Shown here: one piece after another, positions 1 to 10,420 of the stretch
How positions within the stretch are numbered: the first letter of the stretch is position 1
How the letters are laid out: each line of letters starts with the position of its first letter
From: Podocnemis expansa
Taxonomy: Eukaryota; Chordata; Testudines; Podocnemididae
Reading direction: 5' to 3'
Length of the DNA stretch: 64,000 nt
Assembly: GCA_007922195.1 (NCBI GenBank)
Contig: ML681971.1
Coordinates: forward strand, 19,139,987-19,203,986
Translations under genes and position numbers: made by a program
The notes under the pieces: generated by a model
The model's input: the letters and a program-made list of their open reading frames with translations, nothing else
Told to the model about the DNA's origin: nothing
Database searches by the model: none

Positions 1-255
1 CCCCCCGCCAGTGGCTGCAGCCCCCTTTCTGGGCTGCAGGGTGAGCTGCAGTAGTGGCTCACCCCCAGGGGGCTGCAGCCCCCTGCAGCAGGTAACGAAA
101 TAACATGTTCACACTGTGAACGTGCTATTTCGTTTCCTGCTTTTTTCCCTATTTTTTGAAATGACTTTTTGCTAATTCGAAGTAAGTCATTTCGAAATAA
201 GGCGTTGTTTCGATACAACTTGTCTCAAAACAACCATCTGTGTGTGAACACAGCC
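1..255. mobile_element. End of a TTTCGAAATAA-rich foldback element (copy A, cut by window edge)
   Basis: The first 100 bases are GC-rich with repeated GCTGCAG. Bases 100-255 hold repeated TTTCG/CGAAA motifs and finish with GTGTGTGAACACAGCC. The same terminal pattern, read in reverse as GGCTATGTTCACAC, ends the related copies near 14326 and 40276/41039. No coding capacity is seen; this is probably a non-autonomous foldback transposon. Confidence 0.6.
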
Positions 256-1500
256 TTAGTGTCAGTTACGCACAGCCAGTGGGTGATGCCCATTGTCCCA
301 ATAGTGAAGAAGGATGGTTCTATTCAGATTTATGGCAATTTCAAGGTCACTGTCAACGTAGTGTTATGTGTGGAGCAATATTCTTTTCCCCACATGGAGG
401 ACATCTTTGCAAGTTTTGCTGGGGGATAAAAATTTAACAAGATTGATTTGAGTGAAGTATGCTTACAGATGGACATTGAAGAAGAATCTCAAGAGTTGTT
501 GACCTTTGTAACACATAAGGGGCTGTACAGAGAGTGCCATTTACCTTGAGGAATTACTTCAGCCCTAGCTTTGTTCTAGAGGGGAATGGACCAGATCTTG
601 AGTGGTTTATCAGGAGTACAGTGCTATCTGGATGACATCCTGGTCACTGGCAAAAATGAGGAGGAACACCTTATGAATCTAAAACCTACTTTTCAAAGAC
701 TGGAAGAGCATGGTCTGTGTTCACAGAGACAAATGTAAATTTTTCAGACCTTCGTTGAATATTTAGCACATATAATTGATGCTGATGGTCTCCATAAGCC
801 TTCTGCCAAGGTTAAAGCTACTGTGGATGCTCCACTCCCTCAGAACGTAAGCCAACTTCACTCTTTTTTAGGGTAATTGAACTATTATGGCAAGTTTATT
901 TTACAGTTAGTGACACTCCTGAAAACCCTACATGAGCTTGTGCCGAACAGGGGCTGGAACTGGACTGAAGCCTGTGATGTTGCTTTTAACAAAGCTAAAC
1001 TTGCACTAGTAAACTCTAGGGTTCTGACACATTTTAATCCATCTTTGCCCCTACAGCTGGCCTGTGATGCCTCCCCTTATGGATTTGGGGCTGTATTGTC
1101 ACATATTGTGCCTTCAGGTGAAGAGAGGCCTATTGCTTTTGCTTCGTCTACCCCGACCAAGGCATACACTAACTATGCCAAAATGAACATGAAGCACTGG
1201 GCGTTTGTTTTTTGGCATTTGAAAATTTCACCAGTACCAGTGGGGGAAAAGTTCACACTTCTCATTGACCATTGACCCTTGACATCAGTTTTGGTGCCAC
1301 ATACAGGCATCCCACCTTTGGCTGCTCATTGTATGTAATGATGGGCATTGATACTTTCTGGATACACACATGAGATCAAATATAGGCAGTCCTCTTTGCA
1401 TTGCACTGCTGATTAATCTTTAAGGCTACCTTTACCAGTACATTGTCAAGATCTGGGTCAGGAAGGAATCTTTGAACAGGTGGAAAACACACCTGTCATG
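256..1500 (+). pseudogene. Ty3/gypsy retrotransposon relic: reverse transcriptase and RNase H
   Basis: Translated fragments on the plus strand match the Ty3/gypsy pol order. An RT N-terminal piece (MPIVPIVKKDGSI, about 285-330) is followed by the catalytic YLDD near 630-645. The RT-RNase H connection (NYYGKFI, 877-900) and RNase H segment (LACDASPYGFGAVLSH, near 1057-1105) come next. Stop codons and frame changes occur between these pieces, and neither protease nor integrase is visible, so the copy is dead and truncated. Its right end meets the DIRS-like element near 1580. Confidence 0.8.
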
Positions 1501-1600
1501 CTACTTAAGTGAGGAGTGTCTTGACCCTATACTATCTCAAAACTGTGTCTGGTTCTCTCTGCTCTCAGTTCTCTTTCAATAAAAGCTCTGCTTGCATCAT
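1500..1600 (+). other. Possible LTR or 3' remnant of the gypsy relic
   Basis: After the RNase H relic the sequence turns pyrimidine-rich (CTGGTTCTCTCTGCTCTCAG) and holds AATAAA near 1579, resembling an LTR R region. A matching 5' LTR is not visible. The last 20 bases overlap the start of the DIRS-like inverted end, so the border is uncertain. Confidence 0.3.
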
Positions 1601-1765
1601 TCAGTTGTAGGTGTGCACGTGCTGCAGCATACAATTGGCTGGAAACTTTTTAGTCCTAGACTGTCAGAGCAGGGACCAACGCCCTATCTGGCCACACCTC
1701 TGGCTATATACCTGTGGCGCGCTATACATATATAATGACCCCAACCCTGATCCTCCTCAGTTCTG
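1580..1765 (+). repeat. Left inverted terminal repeat of DIRS-like element
   Basis: By eye this aligns to the reverse complement of about 6765-6930 over roughly 150 bases, including CTGCTTGCAT, TTCAGTTGTAGGTGT, TTGGCTGGAAACTTTTTAG and CTGTCAGAGCAGGG. Differences are mostly substitutions and short gaps. Confidence 0.7.
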
Positions 1766-1929
1766 TCTTCTGCCCTTAGCAATGGTTATGGAACAGACTG
1801 ATCCTTCCAGTTTCCTGCAAGTGCCTATTGGTGCATGAGTCATCCATTCATTTTAGAGGACTTCTTCATGGACACAGTCCTGCTGCATCCAGGTGCATCT
1901 ACCAAGGCCTCTCAGCTAGAGCTGGAACA

Positions 1930-3900
1930 CCACTCCTGACGTCCGTCCCCTATGCATGTTTCAAGCCTTGTGTGAGTTGCAGCAAGGCCTTCCTGAGGGT
2001 CAAGCCCCACGAGAAGTGCTTAAAATGCCTCAGAGTCCCACCAGGCATCTCAATGCTCCATCTGTCAGTTCTTTAAACCTAAGACCCTGAAGGACAGGGA
2101 GCAGAGATGTCGTGCATTGGCCTCTGAGCAAGTACAGCAGTGTAACCCCAATGTACCAGGGAGGGATAACTTTGGACCGGCACCACGTGCTATGTTGGCA
2201 CCAGAGCCCTTTTGGTGCCACTCTCCAGCTGTGAATAAAAAGCCACAATTGGCCTCTGACTCGGCACTGTCTCGGTGCCATGCAGCCTCATTTTTGGCAC
2301 ATCTGCTCTGAGGAAAAGTAATAGGTGCCAGGGCCCTCTCATTGCCGCTCCCTAGCGGAGCATAGGAAAGCATGCTTGGTTTCTACTTCAGCACTGAAGC
2401 ACCAGCACCATGCCAGCACTGCTCTGGTTCCCTAGCCAACCCCCTCCAGGGGTGAAGGCCCTGAGCCCATCACAGTGCCATCCACATTAGAGGCCTTCAA
2501 AGCAGCAAAGGCTCTTCTGCTCCTACCGGTGCCCATGCTGCCCAGGCCACCAAAGCTGAAAGGTAAGTCTGCCTTCATTTTGGGAATGTGGGGTGCCCTG
2601 GAGTGGGGCCGGTCACCAGTTACACTGGCACCACAGGCTCGTGAGGTACCAGACCACGTAAGGGCCCAGGGATTTTTCTCTGACACCGGAGATGCCTGCC
2701 TCCTCTGGCACCAAACCAGAGCATGGATGCCCTGCTACATCACCAGTGCCAAAAGGGCTCCTGTGGAAGCATCCTTGTTAGCACTCCCCATCACTGCCTC
2801 AGCACACCACTCACTGGTGCCATCTACCCTAGCACCAGTGATATCTGGACCTCCTTCTAAGGCACCAGCTACTCCTACCTGGCACCGAGGGAGAGACTGG
2901 GCCTCAACTCCCCAGGAACCAGCACTGCCTTCACCGACCCATCCCAGCATAGCATGGGATTGGCCTGCCCACAAACAGCCGCCAGCACTGGTCCCTCCAT
3001 GGTACCACCCTCACAATTGGTCCCTCTCAGCTGGAGCCCATGAGGAGGAACCTTTCCACAGTACTGTTGGACCAAGGAGTGACAGCCCAGAAGAGGTGAT
3101 GAATCCTTGTCCGTGGTCCTACAGGGAGGACCCTAGCACTCACTTTGAACTCGGCTGCCGGGTGATGGCTCAACTGGGTATGGAGGTCGAACCCCTCAGG
3201 GAAGACACAGATCCCTATTCAACCTGGGATTCATGGCTTCCCCAGCCACAATCTTGGTACCACTTCATGAGAGTGTGCACTACCTTGCGGGGTGTGTTGG
3301 CAAACTCCTGCTGGTCTCTAAGCTTGCTGGCCACAAATACCGGGTTCCACCAGTACCAAGCTCCCAGGTGGTAGAGGCTTACAGGCAGGATGGGTGCAAT
3401 CAACCAATCCCTTCCCCAAGATCCAGGGAGGCTAGGAGACTCAGCCTCCTGGGGAGGAAGGCTTACTCGCCATCCACCTTCCATATTCCTAACCACCAAC
3501 CGCTGGTTGGCCAATATTCTCTTGACCTCTGGGAATCTCTGCAGCCCTTCTGAGACCTCATTTCCCAGGAACATCTGGAGGACTATGACTTGGTCTTGGA
3601 GGAAGACATCCTAGCCTCCTGTGATGCCCTCATGGGGGAGCAATGCCTTGGATATGGCTAGCTGTGGGATCACTTCAGCTGTGGTCATGTGGCCTGCAGC
3701 ATGGCTACTAAAGTCAGTCCTACCCCAGGACTTGCACCAGGCCATTCAGGACCTCCCCTTTGAGGGGCAGTCACTGTTCACTAGAGCCAACAATTCTCTG
3801 CTGTGCAGCATGAAGGACCCTAGAACTGCCCTTAAGTCTTCAGGTATGCATGCACCACAGGTACCCAGACAAACCTATAGCCCTTGGCAGCCCCTTGACC
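1930..3900 (+). pseudogene. DIRS gag relic resembling the LAP2-alpha C-terminal domain
   Basis: A cysteine-rich motif of the form PHEKCLKCL followed by CSICQFF and KTLKDREQR (about 2005-2105) is broken by one frameshift near 2037. About 1.1 kb of proline- and serine-rich frame follows. Conserved core pieces come next: RRLSLLGRKAYS with NHQPLVGQYSLDLW (about 3440-3535) and QAIQDLPFEGQSLF with MKDPRTALKSSGM (about 3735-3850). These pieces match, in order, the domain shared by LAP2-alpha and DIRS gag proteins. Frame changes and stops between them show it is not functional. It would be annotated as LAP2-alpha-like by similarity tools; it is a transposon relic, not the TMPO gene. Confidence 0.65.
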
Positions 3901-4649
3901 AACCACAGCACTGGGTTCATCAAGAAACCTGGAGGGTGGCAACAGAGTGGTCTTCGTGGGATCTAGAACCCCTTCACCTTCTGGGGCCCCTGTTAAGGTT
4001 CCAACCATTCTGCACCCTGAACAACCTCTTTGAACCAGATGCTGCCTTCCTCTATCTGCACCTCTGGCAAATTATTCTTTCTTCCATTGGCCCCCTCACA
4101 GCAGCTTTTGGGCCCATGGGACTAGTACCCACGGACCAGCTTCCTCAAACTGCTCCCTCACAGTCTCAGGATCCCTCTATTCTCTTGTGGCAATGCCAAT
4201 CTGCTAACCCTTGCCAGATAATGGAAGAAAAAGCAACATCTGACGTACACATACTTGCATGGGAGTCCAGTACCCCAACAGGAAACCCCAGGAGGGATAG
4301 AGCAAGGACACAGTTTGTCAAGTATCCCTCCTTGCCCCTCAAGCTGCATGTCCAGAGACCTCTCCTGGACAATGAACCAGCAGGGATACATGGGGGAGAG
4401 GAAGCAGGACAATGGTACCCTCCCAACACGCCCCCCCCCCCAACACTCCCTTTCTCACCCTGCCTCCAAGGATGACCATTCTTTCCCATGAGTGGTACAG
4501 TCAACCAATGTCCTGCCACTACACAGGCAAATCCCAACAGTAGCCCCTACCTATGGGATGCATTGACCCCTGCCTCTCCATCAGCCATAACATGGCTGCC
4601 CCTTTGGCACTTGGCAGAAAAGTTTTTTCACTTCCTCTGTCTGTCACCT

Positions 4650-5070
4650 AATTAGCCCTGTCTGACCAGAAGCGTATGGAGAAGGGTTAGGGCAGTAGCT
4701 AAAGAGGTACTGATAAGCAGCAGGAGGCCCTTCACTAGGGCTACCTGCACCACTAAGTGGAGGTGTTTCTCTTCCCTTGGACCTGAGAGGAAAAAATACT
4801 AGAGTAAGCCCCCATTCACACCATACTGTTACCTCCTGGATTTTAAGGATGGGGTCTATCAACCCCTCTCTTGAGGCTAACTTGCTGGTGATCTCAGCAC
4901 TTCTTGATAGGGTGAGAGGGTCACTAAGACCTCTTCCACCCTAACTGTCAGGCAACTGAGGGATATTGAGAGATCCTACCCACATCCCAGAGATGTGCCA
5001 CCTTATGGAACTTAACTGGTGCTCTGCTGCTTAAGTCACCCTATGGCCCCTTTGACCCTTCCACATGATC
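4650..5070 (+). pseudogene. Decayed tyrosine-recombinase-like segment of the DIRS element
   Basis: Plus-strand translation shows SRRPFTRATCTTKWRCF (about 4720-4765), then YLLDFKDG, and a later VPPYGT with a leucine-rich piece near 4995-5055. These follow the spacing of the N-terminal part of DIRS-type tyrosine recombinases. Several stops interrupt it and the catalytic R-H-R-Y residues are not identified. The assignment depends on order and weak similarity. Confidence 0.4.
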
Positions 5071-6640
5071 AATCCTTTTGGGAAAATCCCCAGCCTTTTG
5101 GGAAATGATACAAGACCCCTAGCAAATTAGATGGGCCTAGCTTACTATTCATAGCATGCCCCACGATGGGCTCTTCTCCCCAACACTCCTGGCTTCATTT
5201 CCTCAAGAGACACAGGGAAACAGTCTCTTGCATCCTTTCAAGAGAATTATGTCTCTTGATCTCTCTTAATGAGAGAGATCAAGAGAGAGAATCTTTCCCC
5301 TGTGGAAAAAGAGATGCACATTTCTCCCCAGACATCCCTGAGAAACCCTTTGATACTCAAAGGAGCTAATGTGGACATCCCACTGCTGATCTCAGTTTGC
5401 CCAAGCAGTAAATAGCTATAGCTCGCTGCCTCTGATGTGAGACAGCTTGACTGACTTATGAGAGGCCTTCCACTTTACTGCCTTCAGGCTAGGATAGGGG
5501 ATAAATAACAACTGGTCACTTGGGAGCCCCATGCCTTCCAAGCACTCACTGCAGAGGAAAGGGGGCATGTATTCATATCAAAGCTGCCTTCCCTGGAAGA
5601 GTCTGTAGGTAGACCCTTCTGTTTCCTTTCTCTCTGGGATCTCCATCTAAAGAATGATAGAGGGACAGTGAGGGGAATGCACATCTAGCCACCCAATTAG
5701 CGTGAATATCTGCTAGGTCCTGAGAATGTTTTTGTTGTTTTTTAATGTGGGGTCTTTCAACTTCCCCACCACCTTTCTTCTGTCTCTCCACATCTTACCT
5801 CATTCTACTAGTTTCAACCCTCTCCTTCTATAACAAGTTTGAGGAGTTTTCTTTTCTAAAGCTCAGTGAAAGTTCCTTCAGAGGACCTGCTCTGACCTGT
5901 AAAGAGTACCTCCACTGGGAGTGACTCTGCTAGTGGTCTCACCACTACTCACACCCTTGCCTCCAGGTGGCCAGGACCAATGGAGTCCTTTTTTTTTTTT
6001 GGAGGTCTGAAGACCCTTCTGGTCAGATCTTCCATAAATAGGTGAGTCTTGACTCAGGGTTTTCTTCTCCCCTTGAATACCAGTGGGCTGGGAGATTAGG
6101 CCCCTTTTATTTGGAGCCAGTTTTCCTTTTGTGGTGGTTTTCTCACACATCCTTTACTCATCAAAGTGAGACAGCCATTCTCCTGGCATGTCCTACTAGG
6201 ATCCCAGCCATGTTGATCAGAACCTGTGCATCTTAGGTAGAGGTGACAAGACCAACCCTATTGGGTTTGGGGTGGCCACATTCCCCCTCCCTCGTTCAGG
6301 ACATAGTACCCCTTGCCTCATTATGGGATAGCAGAATGCTGCTAATGACAGTGATTTCCTTTGCTGCATCACCATGATGACATAAGGGGCATCCATAATG
6401 GATCAGGATTGTCCTTATTGGAGCCTCAAGTCTCCTCTTTAGCACCTCTCCTGTTGGTCCTCTCCAAGAAGAATCTGCACATTGGTAGCATGCTCGTCAG
6501 TATAGGCCTGACAACCTACCACTCTATAGCCCAACCAGGTTGTGGGGTTGCCATTTTGAGCATAGTCATGCCGACGACAGGGAACATATTAACTCTGCTT
6601 ACCATCCAGGGTACAGCTAGTAGTCACCTACAACTGAATG
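5070..6640. other. Unassigned interior of the DIRS-like element
   Basis: Short open frames only, a T run near 5990-6000, and no recognisable domain on either strand. It lies between the recombinase-like segment and the right inverted end, so it is probably decayed pol and non-coding element sequence. Confidence 0.4.
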
Positions 6641-6764
6641 ATGTGAGCAGTGCTCAAAGAGGAACAGTGGGTTACGTGCCAGTAACCGTCCTTCAAGTGG
6701 GCTGCTCGCATACATTCAGGTCCCTCCCACCGTCCCCACTACTTGGAGTTCATGATTAGAAGAG

Positions 6765-6930
6765 TCTGAGCAGGATCAGAGTTGGAGTCATATGTATAGC
6801 CACAGATGTGGCCAAAGGAGGCATTGGACACCAACCCTGCTCTGACAGGCTAGGGCTAAAAAGTTTCCAGCCAATCATGCGCTGCCACACATGGACACCT
6901 ACAACTGAAAGTATGCAAGCAGCTCATCTC
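6765..6930 (-). repeat. Right inverted terminal repeat of DIRS-like element
   Basis: This is the reverse complement partner of the left repeat (core CTAAAAAGTTTCCAGCCAAT). Just inside it (6640-6740) and just outside (6925-6990) lie related short segments built around GTTACTGGCAAGTAA and its complement, which may correspond to the internal complementary region of DIRS elements. Confidence 0.65.
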
Positions 6931-7144
6931 AAAGAAGGACAGTTACTGGCAAGTAATCCACTGATTCCCTACATGGCTCTGAATATGCTGACTTTCATTA
7001 TTGGATTATAATTCACCTTAAAATTAACACAATAGATAATATAAACAGGGAAAGATCCATCTAAACTACTTTTGAAGATGAAACAAAACTAATCTTAGGG
7101 GACAGAAACAACCCTAGAAGATCAAGCAGTTTCATAGGTTAGTA

Positions 7145-7695
7145 CAGGCATGGCCAAACTGCAGCTCGGGAGCCACATGTGGCTCTTGAATGAAAAAGTG
7201 CGGCTCCCGGAAGAACATCAATTTAAGAAAGCAGCTCCCGTCTAGGAGTTTTAAATCTCCCACCTTGAGCATATTGGAAGGAGCCAGCGTCGGGGCCTAG
7301 AAATTCAGGAGGGGGTCAGGATGGTTGGGAGAAGCGGTGGCATGGTTGGGGACAGCAAGGAGAGGCAGGGCATGGTCGGGGATGGCAAGGAGAAGCACAG
7401 TATGGTTGGGATTTTAAGAGAGCTCGCCACTAGCCTGCAGTCTTCTACATTGAGCGACAGCTAAGTTTTTACTGTATAGATCTAGGTTTTCATAGCAACC
7501 TTAAGTAATTATTAGAATATGACTCTAGAAGGATAAATATTAACCCTCTTATTATGATAAAATTAAAGTGTGCAATGAATTTTAAACTTAGTAATTTTGG
7601 AGTAGGAGTATATGGCTCTATGCCTCAGTGCGGCTCTCGAAGATTTGAGAATCAGCTTATGTGGCTTTTGAGTTCAATAAGTTTGGCTACCCTTG
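7145..7695 (+). mobile_element. hAT-like MITE with 8-bp target duplication (family with 22724-22910)
   Basis: The ends are inverted: CAGGCATGGCCAAACT at the left, and CAAGGGTAGCCAAACT when the right end is reverse-complemented. Flanks GGTTAGTA (7137-7144) and GGTTAGTG (7696-7703) agree at 7 of 8 bases, as expected for a hAT insertion. Inside the left arm is the GAGCCACATGTGGCTC palindrome. A roughly 370-bp middle with repeated GGCATGGTCGGGGA-like units is absent from the shorter relative. There is no transposase. Confidence 0.8.
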
Positions 7696-7703
7696 GGTTA
7701 GTG

Positions 7704-9529
7704 CATGTTTTTAGCAGAACTGGGCGGGAAAACGTCCTCTTCTGTGAGGCTTTAAGATTTCTTGGAAAATATTTCTCATTCCAAATCAAGATTGGGAAAA
7801 AACTTTTTTAAAAGTTCATGATCTGATAATCCTTGATATATACATACACACACACAAAAATAAAGTTTGTGTGTGAGAAATGTTAGCACTTCATCCTTTT
7901 GTGTGTGTTTACGTATAGAGAGGTTTACGTGTTAACATTTCACATTTCATTCACACATACACACAATGTTACAAAAAAATTCTATAAATCTGACTTTTTT
8001 TGCATAAATATTTTTTGTTTCACCAAATAGGCTTTGCACAAACTCCAAAACATGGTTCAAGATTTCTGGTTAGCTTTAATGTTCACTAACACCCTGTTCC
8101 CTTGGTACCCTTAAAAAGGGACTGAGTCAGAGAAGGGAGGAGAACTGAGGTTTCCATGATGTGTAAGAGATCAGCATATTCCAATTTCATTAACTGGGGA
8201 GGCATGTGGATATTTGTGAAGAGCACAGTACAAAACCTCATAAGTTGAACAAAGAACTAGAAAATTATCCTGTAGGCTGAAGGGAACATGTTGCATTATC
8301 AAGTTGCTGTACTAGGTGGCCTGTCAGGATGTCTAGCCGCAGCAGATCTTGTTCACACGTGGTAAATATTTGTCAAAAAACTTCCCTATTTATATAAAGA
8401 CAAGTATCATATATTCAGACCCTAGCAAGGAATTTCTTGCTGAGCCAGGTGGCTTACCCAAGTAAGGCCTTCACGATCAGGCCCTCACAAGAAGAAGATT
8501 CTCAGCTGATATAAGTTGGTGTTTTTTTGTTTGTTTTTTGTTTGGTTTTTTTTAATCAAGTTAAATCCTAGCCCTGACTCATTAAGTGTGGTGGACATGC
8601 AATCTAGGCTGCAAATTTCTTTTGTGGCAGGCATTGTTTGTTTATTACGGGTTTTTACTTGTATTGATTAGCACCCTTTTCCATGAGGGGTCCTGCAGAT
8701 TTCACAACCCCTTGATTTAAGATGCTACTGAATTTGAAAAGAGGACATTGAAATCTGGCCCTATATGCCTGGACAATGGCTGACATGACTGTACCCTGCT
8801 TGGAGTCTACAGTATTGGTGATGTATGAGAAACCCATCAGGCCAGGTTCATAATTAATGGCGTACAGTGTGAGTACAATTCTGTAATGAAATGTTAACAC
8901 TTACAATAATGTTGTGGGCTGTCATGCCAGTGCCAAAGTGAAGACTTTTTTTTTTTTAACAGAAGGGCCAACACTATCCTATTTCCCCTTATTTTCTTGT
9001 AGTGTTTAGGATGGACTTATCCTGGGGTCCCTCCATGTAATTTTAGTGCAGTTTTTCTACTGTGTGTATGTTTACCAGCAAGACTTGTCCTAGTCAGATC
9101 TAGGATTGGGAGCCCCCTGGGCTCAATGAAACTTCTGAAGTGGTACAAGCCTGTAATGATGATTCTGCTGTCCTGTCCTGATCCTGACTTGTGGAAGTAT
9201 AACAGAGGATAAGGACATTACTTTCACCTTATGTAGAGAGTATTATTCTTGTCTTTATTTTTACACTCAAACTGTGAACATTTTAATAGGAAGCTGATTG
9301 GTTTGTGGGTTGTTTTTTTTTTTTAAACTACTCAAAACGGTCACTAGGTGAGAACACAAACTACTGTGGAGAGAATGTGTTAGAAAATGTATGCAAAATT
9401 TCATCTTGGAAGTTGAAAATTCCTCATGCTTAATTTTAATATAACCTCACTGTAAACTCTCCAATCAACAAGTTCATGATAGAAAACTCTCTTGAAATCC
9501 TCCCACAATCTTAGCAGCAAGGCATAGAA
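7704..9529. other. Intergenic stretch without recognised genes
   Basis: A/T-rich DNA with a CA/TG-rich patch near 7840-7970 and a TTTG-rich run near 8520-8555. I see no exon, RNA gene or clear transposon here. Confidence 0.5.
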
Positions 9530-10420
9530 CTGTATAGCTGCAAGGGACCTCAGTTAGACATCTAGTACATATTTTCCTTTCAAGTAACTGCTGAAAGTAT
9601 TGACTGGTATCAGTCCCAGAACAAATCCCTGTAGAACCTCACTAGACATTCCCTCCCTACTACCCAGTTTGCCTGTAAACCTCAAAGAACAGTTACTAGC
9701 ATATGGTGTTTCAATTAGTTTTACCCCTTCTTTAAAGTAACTTCACCTAGACTACATTTCTCTTGTTTGCTTATGAAAATGTCTTGTGGGACCATGTCGA
9801 GCTTTGGTAAAATCAAGGTGTATCATGTCAATTCTTTCCTTTGTCCAGTAGGCCAGTAACCTTGTGAAAAAAGGAACTAAATTGGTTCAATAGGATCTTT
9901 ACAAATCCACATTGACTATCTCTCTAAGCCCTTACAAATCGAGTGTTTAGTAACTTTTTGCCAATTTTATCTTCCCAAGTATTGAAGTTAGACTGACTGG
10001 TGTATAGCTCCCCAGGTACTCTCAGTACCTCTCTAAAACATGGAAAACTGCTGCTTTAGTTTTTGAGGATCTCACCTGTTTTTCAAGTTTTCAAAGATGA
10101 TCACTAATGTTTCTGAGACTTTCAACTAGCTCTTTGAGTACCCTCAGATGAATTTCATCAGGCCAGACTCACTTGAAAACATCTCCCTTATCTACATATT
10201 CTTTAACATGTTTTCTGGTTTTGGTTTTGGTTTTGTTTCCTTCCCTGCTGTAGGTAATGGTGTTGAGTATCTGGTCAGAATATACCCTTTTAGTGAAGAG
10301 TGAATCAAAATATGAATTAAATACCTGAATCTTATTGATATCCATTATTATCTCTCCTTTCCCACTAAGCAGAGAACCTACATTTTTACTTTAATCTTTC
10401 TTCTGTTTTTAATGGATAAC
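9530..10420 (-). mobile_element. CR1-type LINE fragment (reverse transcriptase region to 3' end)
   Basis: Read on the minus strand, this follows the CR1 ORF2 reverse-transcriptase region and its 3' end. The plus strand shows its complement, for example TTTGTCCAGTAGGCCAGTAACC near 9838 and ATCAGGCCAGACTCACTTGA near 10158. The tail GGGACCTCAGTTAGAC near 9545 is the complement of the CR1 3' end. Many substitutions and stops mark it as old. Confidence 0.7.

Larger units (their letters stand above)
1580..6930 (+). mobile_element. Degenerate DIRS-like retrotransposon with inverted termini
   Basis: The left end (about 1580-1765) and right end (about 6765-6930) are inverted copies; for example ATTGGCTGGAAACTTTTTAG at 1631-1650 returns in reverse complement near 6855-6875, and TTCAGTTGTAGGTGT at 1599 matches the reverse of 6895-6909. 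Between them are a gag-like relic (about 1930-3900) and a tyrosine-recombinase-like relic (about 4650-5070), the gene content expected of DIRS elements. No reverse transcriptase is recognisable in the 0.7 kb between them, so the copy has an internal deletion or is a non-autonomous derivative. It sits against a gypsy relic, suggesting nested insertion. Confidence 0.65.

Noticed and set aside
2475..3374. 299-residue plus-strand open frame
   Set aside because: Low-complexity, proline- and tryptophan-rich, lying between conserved pieces of the DIRS gag relic in other frames; no independent domain.
3621..4475. 284-residue plus-strand open frame
   Set aside because: Only its start matches the gag relic (QAIQDLPFEGQSLF region); the rest is decayed, and it is not a separate gene.
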